A DNA stretch of 11,933 nt, from the NCBI GenBank assembly GCA_041309225.1, contig JBFYZZ010000205.1, positions 1 through 11,933 of the forward strand, in the 5' to 3' direction. This stretch comes from JAFGLY01 sp041309225. Its GTDB lineage: Bacteria; Myxococcota_A; UBA796; JAFGLY01. The notes under the pieces are model-generated. The model saw only the letters and a list, made by a program, of their open reading frames with translations, did not search any database and was not told the origin of the DNA. The position numbers and the translations under genes were made by a program. Below, one piece after another: positions 6,447 through 11,933 of the stretch (position 1 is the first letter of the stretch; every line of letters begins with the position of its first letter).

Positions 6447-6601
6447 CGGAGGTTGGACAGTCCGGGTCGGCCCACCCCACCGGTAGGAACATCGCACCTG
6501 TCCTCCATTCGCCCCCTTGAACGCTCATTCCCCGGCCGTCCGGGCGAGACGGACCGCGGGAAGGCTGACGCTGTCGCCCCCGACCCGGACTGTCCCCTCC
6601 G
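6447..6601 (+). ncRNA. Candidate structured RNA or sppA leader, unknown family
   Basis: The outer arms 6447-6470 and 6580-6601 can form 22 base pairs with one two-base bulge (TT at 6453-6454), including 16 consecutive perfect pairs (6455-6470 with 6580-6595). Inside, 6528-6562 forms a second hairpin: UUCCC with GGGAA, a CG bulge, GC with GC, one C-C mismatch, then GUCCG with CGGAC around a seven-base loop. A promoter candidate ends about 30 bases upstream. The region has no supported reading frame. It could be a small RNA of about 180-210 nt or part of a long sppA 5' leader. I see no SRP RNA, tmRNA, RNase P or known riboswitch signature; a 6S-like RNA is imaginable but the interior is not a simple rod. 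A transposon remnant seems less likely, since no target duplication is visible. Confidence 0.5.
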
Positions 6602-6669
6602 CTCCTCCCCTCCCCTGGTCCCCGCGGGGGTCGGTGAATAGGGCTGTCCCGCACCGGGCAGGCACCGCC

Positions 6670-8400
6670 ATGAAGAAAAGCACTCGTCTCCTGTTGTGGA
6701 TCTCGATCCTGGGGTTCGTCCTCTTCACCGCGACCACGGTCGTCCTCGTCCTGGTCCTCTCCGGCGACCGGGTTCTCAAGGACGACGAGCCCCGCACCCT
6801 GGTCCTGGAGGTGGGTCCCTCGCTGGGCGACGCGCCCCGCGAGGCCGCGTTCGTCATGAACCCGCAGGACTTCCCTCCCCTCCTCACCGAGGTCACCGCC
6901 GCCGTCCGACGGGCCGCCGGCGATCCCGAGGTGGCGGGCCTGCTGGTCCTGATCGAGCCGCTCACCATCGGGTTCGGCGGCGTCCAGGAGCTGGCGTCGG
7001 CCCTCGAGGCGTTCCGCGCCGCGGGGAAGCCGTGCGTGGCCCATGCCGACGAGTACGGCAACAAGGAGTACCTCCTCGCCGCGGCCTGCGGGACGGTCGA
7101 GGTTTCCCCGGCGGGCATCGTGCTCGTGAACGGGCTGCAGGTCACCGAGACCTACCTCAAGGACACGCTCGACCGGATCGGGGTGGATCCCGAACTGGAG
7201 CACGTCGGCGAGTTCAAGACCGCCGTGGAGCCGTTCGAGCGCACGGGGCCGTCCGAGGAGGCGCGGATGGCCACCGACGCCGTCCTCGACTCGCTCTACG
7301 GCCAGTTCGTGGATGCCCTCGCCCGGACCCGCGGGATGGAGGCGGTTCGCGTCCGCACCCTGCTCGACGACCCGCCGCTCACGCCGGCCATGGCCCTCGA
7401 GGACGGCCTGGTGGACGCGGTGGCGTTCGAGAGCGAGGCCCGCGAGGCCGCCGGCGGCGACGACATCCTCGACTTCGACGACTACGTCGAGGCGACCCGC
7501 CGGACCTGGCGCAAGGGCCCCAAGGTCGCCGTGGTCCACGCCGACGGGTCCATCGTCTCGGGCGGGAGCGGATCCGGGATCCTCGGCGGGCGTTTCGTGG
7601 GCGACGAGGACCTGGTGGACCTCCTCGACGAGGTGAGGAAGGACGACGACGTCGTGGCGGTGGTCCTGAGGGTCAACTCCCCCGGGGGGAGCGGCCTTGC
7701 CTCCGACACGATCTGGTGGGCGCTCCAGGAGGTCCGCCAGGCCAAGCCGGTGGTGGTGTCCATGTCGGACCTCGCGGCCAGCGGGGGGTACTTCATCGCG
7801 GTGGGCAGCGACCACATCGTGGCCGAGCCCGGCACCCTCACCGGGTCCATCGGCGTGTTCGGCGGCAAGATGAACCTCGCGGGCCTGTACGGGAAGCTCG
7901 GCATGACCCGCCACGTGTACAAGCGCGGGGAGATGGCCGATCTGCTCTCGAGCACGTCCGCCTTCTCGGACGCGGGCCGGACCCGGTTCCGCTCCTACCT
8001 CGACGCCTTCTACCAGCTCTTCCTGTCGAGGGTCGCCGAGGGTCGGAACCTGGCCGTCGAGGAGGTCCACACCTCGGCCAGGGGGCGGGTCTGGACGGGC
8101 GAGCAGGCACTGGAGCGGGGCCTGGTGGACGAACTGGGCGGGCTGGACGTCGCCATCGACCGGGCCCGGGAGCTGGCCGAGGTGGAGGGACCATACGGGA
8201 TCCTCCGGTTACCCGCGCAGAAGACGCTCTTCGAGCAGATCATGAAGGAGATCACGAATCCCGACGCCGGGGCGTCCCGCGTGGCGCTCGCCGCCCTGCC
8301 CATCGCGGGCGACGGGTTCGCCATGGCCGAGACCCTGGCCCGCGTGCTCGACGGGGCCGGCGTGGCGGCGATGCTGCCCGGCACGCTCGAGGTGCGCTGA
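6670..8400 (+). CDS. sppA: Signal peptide peptidase SppA, long (two-domain) form
   Basis: This is a 576-residue S49 serine protease of the inner membrane that degrades cleaved signal peptides. One N-terminal membrane anchor spans about residues 7-30. Both tandem S49 domains of the E. coli-type (618-residue) enzyme are present. The N-terminal domain carries catalytic Lys183 in EFKTAVEPFERTGPSEEAR, equivalent to E. coli Lys209. The C-terminal domain carries nucleophile Ser371 in DLAASGGYFIA, equivalent to Ser409, followed by LTGSIGVFGGK. The start at 6670 (MKKSTRLLLW) gives a proper membrane anchor; an in-frame upstream ATG at 6517 lies within the structured element and adds no signal-like sequence. 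The ribosome site is weak. A 440-bp region with regulatory features precedes it. It is the last of three + strand envelope-quality genes and is convergent with the phosphoesterase-like gene. Confidence 0.95.
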   Translation: MKKSTRLLLWISILGFVLFTATTVVLVLVLSGDRVLKDDEPRTLVLEVGPSLGDAPREAAFVMNPQDFPPLLTEVTAAVRRAAGDPEVAGLLVLIEPLTIGFGGVQELASALEAFRAAGKPCVAHADEYGNKEYLLAAACGTVEVSPAGIVLVNGLQVTETYLKDTLDRIGVDPELEHVGEFKTAVEPFERTGPSEEARMATDAVLDSLYGQFVDALARTRGMEAVRVRTLLDDPPLTPAMALEDGLVDAVAFESEAREAAGGDDILDFDDYVEATRRTWRKGPKVAVVHADGSIVSGGSGSGILGGRFVGDEDLVDLLDEVRKDDDVVAVVLRVNSPGGSGLASDTIWWALQEVRQAKPVVVSMSDLAASGGYFIAVGSDHIVAEPGTLTGSIGVFGGKMNLAGLYGKLGMTRHVYKRGEMADLLSSTSAFSDAGRTRFRSYLDAFYQLFLSRVAEGRNLAVEEVHTSARGRVWTGEQALERGLVDELGGLDVAIDRARELAEVEGPYGILRLPAQKTLFEQIMKEITNPDAGASRVALAALPIAGDGFAMAETLARVLDGAGVAAMLPGTLEVR

Positions 8401-8412
8401 GGCCCGCGGGCC
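8401..8412. terminator. Palindrome between convergent sppA and phosphoesterase-like genes
   Basis: GGCCCGCGGGCC is a perfect 12-bp palindrome starting immediately after the sppA stop codon, in a gap of 19 bases between two convergent genes. It could form a short stem (GGCC with GGCC, loop CGCG). There is no T-tract, so its role as a terminator is uncertain. Confidence 0.35.
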
Positions 8413-8419
8413 ACCGCGA

Positions 8420-9613
8420 TCAGGACTTCGATCCGATGCGCCAGCCGTCCTCGACCGAGTAATCGACGCGGTAGACGTCGCGGAATCCGCCGTCGAGGTC
8501 GTACATCCGGAAAGTGGCGTCCAGGCCCCCGCCCCGGATGGTGATCCGCCACCACCCGTAGAGCGGGAACCACTTGGCGTCGAACTGGCCCGGGAACCCC
8601 GCCCAGGTGCGTTCGGCGCGGGCGGCGTCGATGACCCCCTCGGGGAAGTCCTTCGCTCGGGCCCGCTCGTTGAACGCCTTGAGCATGGCCATGTCGAAGA
8701 TGGGTTCGAGCCGGAGGGGCTCGGCGCCCTTCCCCTCCGCGACCGCCCAGCGTACCAGGGTGTCGGCGCCGGCCCCCCCGCCCCCCGCGTTGACGTGCAG
8801 GGTGCCGAAGCGCCCGCCGACCTGGAACACCTCGCTGGTGGCGGGATCGGCGCTGAAGACGGCGTGCAGCTTCATGACGTCGATGGTGTCCTCGACCAGC
8901 TCGAGCAGCTCCCCGGGGGCTCCCTCCTGGTTCCCCTGACGGTCGAGGGCCAGCGTCTGGAGCGGGTGGTGCATGAACACCACGAGGCTGTCGTAGTCGT
9001 CGCCCTCCACGGCCTTGGGGATCCAGTAGAGCTGCTCCTGCCAACGCGGCCCGAGGGCCTTCTTGTTGGTATCGAGCACGAGGAAGCGCCAGCGCCCCTT
9101 GGGCAGGCGGACGTCGAAGGCGTACCAGGACGCCACCCGACGGTAGCCGATGTTCACGCCGACCCCAGGAAAGGCAGCCTCGTAGGCGTGCAGCTGGCGG
9201 TCGCCCCGGTACTCGCGCTCCCCGGCCACCGGCATGGCCGGGATCCGCTTGCGGTGGGTGTCGGGCAGGGTGGTGCCCTGGAGCAGGTTGCGCATGCGGG
9301 TGTCGAACGCCTTCCAGGCCTTCGCGCCGGGGACGTCGTCGCCCATGAGGGTGACCCAGGCCAGGTCTTCGCGGTCGATGGCCGCGGCGAGGTCGTCGGT
9401 GATGGCGTCGGCGACGCCCGGGTGGACCGCACGGTGAGAGGCCCGGCCCTTGACCTCCTCCGGATGGCGGAGGTTGCCGACCACGCCGAACGTGACGGGG
9501 CGGGGCGCGGAGAGCTCGTCCCCGTCGTCGGCGGCGAGGCTGTGTCCGGCCAGGCGGGACGGGTCCACGCCGCAGCCCACGGCGAGGAGCAGGAGCGGAA
9601 GGAGGAGGCGCAT
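8420..9613 (-). CDS. Lipoprotein with degenerate calcineurin-like phosphoesterase domain
   Basis: This is a 397-residue predicted lipoprotein with signal MRLLLPLLLLAVGC and lipidated Cys14. The fold cues of calcineurin-type metallophosphoesterases appear in order: FGVVGNLRH (42-50) where GDxH is expected, LMGDD (89-93) matching the GD motif, AGERE (130-134) where GNHE is expected, VLDTN (179-183), FMHHP (213-217) matching the conserved His, and SADPA (254-258) where GHxH is expected. Motifs I, III and V have therefore lost probable metal ligands, so hydrolysis is doubtful; a binding or structural role is possible. The C-terminal 120 residues match nothing I recognise. It follows glmS by 14 bases and is probably cotranscribed. 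The family call rests on motif order and is moderate. Confidence 0.65.
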   Translation of the reverse strand: MRLLLPLLLLAVGCGVDPSRLAGHSLAADDGDELSAPRPVTFGVVGNLRHPEEVKGRASHRAVHPGVADAITDDLAAAIDREDLAWVTLMGDDVPGAKAWKAFDTRMRNLLQGTTLPDTHRKRIPAMPVAGEREYRGDRQLHAYEAAFPGVGVNIGYRRVASWYAFDVRLPKGRWRFLVLDTNKKALGPRWQEQLYWIPKAVEGDDYDSLVVFMHHPLQTLALDRQGNQEGAPGELLELVEDTIDVMKLHAVFSADPATSEVFQVGGRFGTLHVNAGGGGAGADTLVRWAVAEGKGAEPLRLEPIFDMAMLKAFNERARAKDFPEGVIDAARAERTWAGFPGQFDAKWFPLYGWWRITIRGGGLDATFRMYDLDGGFRDVYRVDYSVEDGWRIGSKS

Positions 9614-9618
9614 GGGGA

Positions 9619-9624
9619 CTCCTT
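9619..9624 (-). promoter_or_regulatory. Ribosome binding site fixing the lipoprotein start
   Basis: AAGGAG lies five bases before the ATG at 9613. It supports that start over the ATG at 9631, which overlaps the glmS stop codon (ATGA) and would add six residues ahead of the signal peptide. Confidence 0.8.
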
Positions 9625-9627
9625 GGG

Positions 9628-11451
9628 TCATTCGACGGTGACGCTCTTGGCGAGGTTGCGGGGCCGATCGATGTCGCGGCCGAGCCGGACCCCCGCAAGG
9701 TACGCCAGGAGCTGGAGGGGCAGGACCGTGAGGAGGGGGGTGAGGATCTCGAGGGTGCGGGGCACGGCGATGGAGACGTCACCCGCCGCCGCGGCCTCGG
9801 TGTCGCCCTCGGTGTGGACGATCGCCACCCGGGCGCCCCGGGCCCGGACCTCCTGGATGTTGGAGAGGGTCTTCTCGCGGACGGAGTCGTCGGGGACCAC
9901 CACCACGACGGGCGTGCCCTCCTCCATCATCGCGATGGGTCCGTGCTTCATCTCGCCCGCCGGGTAGGCCTCGCAGGGGAGGTAGGCGACCTCCTTGAGC
10001 TTGAGCGCGCCCTCGAGGGCCACGGGGTACGAGAAGCCCCGGCCCATGAAGAGCGTGTACCGGGCGTCCTGGACGAGGTCGGCCACGGCGCCGATGGGCC
10101 CCGGATCGGCCAGGTAGGCGGCCACCTGCTCCGGGATCCGGAGCAAGGCTTCGGCCACGGAGCGGCCCTCGTGGCCGGAGAGCGTGCGGGTACGGGCCAG
10201 CATGAGCGTGAAGAGGAGCAGCGCGGTGACCTGGCTGGTGAAGGCCTTGGTGCTGGCCACTGCGAGCTCGGGGCCGGAGTGGACGTAGATGCCCCGGCCG
10301 CAGGCCCGGGCGACGGAGGAACCGACCACGTTCACGATTCCCAGGACCTCGCCGCCCTTGGTCTGGACCTCGCGCACGGCACCCAGCGTGTCGGCGGTCT
10401 CGCCGGACTGGCTCACGGCGAAGAACAGGGCGTCGTGGTCCACGATGGGGTTGCGGTACCGGTACTCGCTGGCGATCCGGGCGGACGCCGCCACGCGGGC
10501 GACCCGCTCGATGGCCATGGCGCCCACGCTGGAGGCGTGGAACGAGGTGCCGCAGGCGAGCAGTTCGACCCGGGACACGCCGAGCAGGTCCCGGGGCGCC
10601 ATGTCCGGACCCCCGAGCTTGGCGCTGCCCTCGCGCACCAGGACCCGACCCCGCAGGCAGCGCCGGATGCTCTCGGGCTGTTCGTGGATCTCCTTCTCCA
10701 TGAAGTGCTTCCACTCTCCCTTTTCACAGAGATCCCACTCATCGTCGAGCTGCTGGATGGCGGGGTCCACGTGGACGCCGTCGAGCGCCGTCGTGTCCAC
10801 ACCGTCGCGGGTGAGGCGGGCCACCTCGCCGTCGGACAGGAAGATGACGCGGCGGGTGTAGCGCACGAGCGCCTGGGGGTCGCTCGCGAGGAGCGTCTCG
10901 TCCTCGCCCAGCCCGATCACGAGCGGTGAGCCGTTGCGGGCGGCGATGAGGAGGTCCGGGTGGTCGGCGAACAGGACGGCGATGCCGTACGTGCCCTGCA
11001 GGCGCTGGAGCGCAGCGCGGACGGCCTGCTCCGGATCGCCGGCGTAGAAGGCTCGGATGAGGTGGGGGATCACCTCAGTGTCGGTCTCCGAGCGGAAGCG
11101 GATGCCGTCGCGCTCGAGGCGGCGCCGGAGCTCGGGGGCGTTCTCCACGATCCCGTTGTGGACGACCGCGATGCGCTCGGAGGCGTCCACGTGGGGGTGG
11201 GCGTTGGCCCGGGTGACGCCGCCGTGCGTGGCCCAGCGGGTGTGGGCCATCCCGACGTTGCCCTCGAGATCGGAGGGGAGCGAGCGGGCCAGGTCGGCCA
11301 CCCGTCCCACCTCCCGGTGGACGGCGAGGCTGTCCGGCTGCACGACGGCGAGACCCGCCGAGTCGTAGCCCCGGTACTCGAGGCGGCGCAGGCCCTCGAG
11401 CAGGATGGGCGCCACCCTGCGCTGGCCGACACAGCCGATGATGCCGCACAT
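9628..11451 (-). CDS. glmS: Glutamine-fructose-6-phosphate aminotransferase (isomerizing)
   Basis: This 607-residue cytosolic enzyme converts fructose-6-phosphate and glutamine into glucosamine-6-phosphate and glutamate, the first step toward UDP-GlcNAc for peptidoglycan and LPS. The N-terminus MCGIIGCVG supplies the Cys2 nucleophile of the glutamine amidotransferase domain (about 1-240), with RWATHGGVTRANAHPH as further signature. Two SIS sugar-isomerase domains follow, with EMKHGPIAMMEE in the second. The C-terminus NLAKSVTVE is typical of GlmS, and the length matches E. coli (609). GGAG lies six bases before the ATG. It starts 12 bases after the TlpA-like gene and is followed after 14 bases by the phosphoesterase-like lipoprotein gene, so all three likely share one transcript. 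There is no room for a glmS ribozyme upstream. It looks intact and ordinary. Confidence 0.98.
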   Translation of the reverse strand: MCGIIGCVGQRRVAPILLEGLRRLEYRGYDSAGLAVVQPDSLAVHREVGRVADLARSLPSDLEGNVGMAHTRWATHGGVTRANAHPHVDASERIAVVHNGIVENAPELRRRLERDGIRFRSETDTEVIPHLIRAFYAGDPEQAVRAALQRLQGTYGIAVLFADHPDLLIAARNGSPLVIGLGEDETLLASDPQALVRYTRRVIFLSDGEVARLTRDGVDTTALDGVHVDPAIQQLDDEWDLCEKGEWKHFMEKEIHEQPESIRRCLRGRVLVREGSAKLGGPDMAPRDLLGVSRVELLACGTSFHASSVGAMAIERVARVAASARIASEYRYRNPIVDHDALFFAVSQSGETADTLGAVREVQTKGGEVLGIVNVVGSSVARACGRGIYVHSGPELAVASTKAFTSQVTALLLFTLMLARTRTLSGHEGRSVAEALLRIPEQVAAYLADPGPIGAVADLVQDARYTLFMGRGFSYPVALEGALKLKEVAYLPCEAYPAGEMKHGPIAMMEEGTPVVVVVPDDSVREKTLSNIQEVRARGARVAIVHTEGDTEAAAAGDVSIAVPRTLEILTPLLTVLPLQLLAYLAGVRLGRDIDRPRNLAKSVTVE

Positions 11452-11463
11452 CCCTGTCTCCGT

Positions 11464-11933
11464 TCACCGATCGGGGAGGGCCAGCCGGCGCACCACGCGA
11501 TCCAGATCGTCCACGGCACCCGGACCGTAACCCCGCTCCTCCCACTCCACCCGTCCCGACGGGCCGAGCACCCAGGTGGAGGGGATGGCGCGGATCCCGA
11601 GCCGGGCGGCCAGCTCGGGCACCCGGGCGACCGCGAGGCCCTCGAGTTCGAAGCGCACGCGGGCCGCCTGGAAGTCGGCATCGCGCTCGTCCACGGACAG
11701 CGCCACGGCCTCCACCGGCAGGCCGGCGGCCCGCCAGCCCGCCACGGCCCGGGACAGGGCGGCCAGCTCGTCCCGGCACGGCGCGCACCACGAGGCCCAG
11801 AAGGCGACGACGACGATGCGACCCCTCAGGTCCGCGATCGCGAGCGGGCCGGTCGTGGTGACCAGGTGGGCCGCGGCGAGCACCGCCTCGGGCGAGCCGG
11901 GCGCGGGGGGGAGCGGCGGCACCGGTTCGCCGG
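11464..11933 (-). CDS. TlpA/ResA-like thiol-disulfide oxidoreductase, 5' end missing
   Basis: This is a thioredoxin-fold protein of the TlpA/redoxin type, usually secreted and involved in reducing disulfides, for instance in cytochrome c maturation. Counting from a GTG at 11922, FWASWCAPC places the active cysteines at residues 46 and 49, and the cis-proline lies in RAIPSTW (Pro114). The preceding LADLRG-type segment (IADLRGRIVVVAFWASWC) is typical of TlpA. The frame continues without a stop to the window edge, and the GTG start has no visible signal peptide, so the true start with an export signal is probably outside the window. The gene ends 12 bases before glmS and probably belongs to the same operon. 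Partner and exact role cannot be told from the sequence. Confidence 0.85.
   Translation of the reverse strand, partial: GEPVPPLPPAPGSPEAVLAAAHLVTTTGPLAIADLRGRIVVVAFWASWCAPCRDELAALSRAVAGWRAAGLPVEAVALSVDERDADFQAARVRFELEGLAVARVPELAARLGIRAIPSTWVLGPSGRVEWEERGYGPGAVDDLDRVVRRLALPDR

Larger units (their letters stand above)
6230..6669 (+). other. Large intergenic region between foldase and sppA genes
   Basis: This 440-bp stretch is the only long gene-free region. Open frames at 6284-6520 and 6405-6641 have no ribosome site or protein-like composition and overlap the regulatory elements, so I do not call them genes. It holds a relatively AT-rich patch (about 6330-6420) with a promoter-like sequence and two palindromes, followed by a large inverted-repeat structure (6447-6601). 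A 10-bp palindrome CCCCGCGGGG lies at 6620-6629. The sppA ribosome site is weak (AGG at 6660-6662, seven bases before the ATG). Confidence 0.75.

Noticed and set aside
6284..6520. 78-codon open frame on the + strand in the large intergenic region
   Set aside because: It runs through the promoter palindromes and the inverted-repeat arm, has no ribosome site and no recognisable protein features.
6447..6601. Miniature transposon (MITE) with terminal inverted repeats
   Set aside because: Flanking bases show no target-site duplication, the inner part has its own hairpin, and there is no second copy in the window. A genome-wide copy search could reopen this.
6405..6641. 78-codon open frame overlapping the structured RNA candidate
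   Set aside because: Its sequence is Pro/Arg-rich and it is explained by high GC content; it covers both stem arms and lacks a ribosome site.
1..11933. CRISPR array, tRNA, rRNA, insertion sequence, phage or toxin-antitoxin genes
   Set aside because: I looked for spaced direct repeats, tRNA-like cloverleaves, transposase or integrase motifs and small paired genes, and saw none.

Overview
The window is very GC-rich chromosomal DNA (about 70% GC by eye), densely packed with ten protein genes and no sign of phage, IS or plasmid sequence. Several features fit a Myxococcota-type (former Deltaproteobacteria) Gram-negative bacterium: a small eight-cysteine lipoprotein, a cytoplasmic protein fusing a PATAN/DUF4388-like domain to a J-domain and TPRs, and several lipoproteins with inner- or outer-membrane quality-control roles. 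This is inferred from gene style; there is no taxonomic marker in the window.

Layout. Positions 1-269 are non-coding with one promoter candidate. A Cys-rich lipoprotein (270-590, +) runs toward a thioredoxin (615-941, -), with a perfect hairpin between them. A PATAN/J-domain/TPR protein (1096-2628, +) runs toward a stand-alone MreB (2638-3666, -). Divergent from mreB are three consecutive + strand genes for envelope proteostasis: an M48 metalloprotease lipoprotein (3792-4610), a membrane-anchored SurA/PpiD-like foldase (4730-6229) and signal peptide peptidase SppA (6670-8400). On the - strand, read from the right edge, come a TlpA-like thiol-disulfide protein (11464-11933, cut by the window edge), glmS (9628-11451) and a lipoprotein with a decayed calcineurin-type phosphoesterase fold (8420-9613). 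Their 12-14 bp gaps indicate one operon.

The only large gene-free stretch, 6230-6669, is the most unusual part. It holds a comparatively AT-rich patch with a promoter-like sequence and two palindromes (6382-6415). After it comes a 155-nt segment closed by a 22-bp inverted repeat with a strong hairpin nested inside (6447-6601). It looks like either a separate structured small RNA or a structured 5' leader of sppA. I could not match it to any RNA family I know.

Other points worth a second look are the MreB glutamate-to-glutamine change in its EEP motif, the loss of metal ligands in the phosphoesterase-like lipoprotein, the J-domain protein's basic amphipathic tail, and a run of ten C in the PpiD-like gene. 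The remaining genes (trxA, sppA, glmS) look intact and ordinary.
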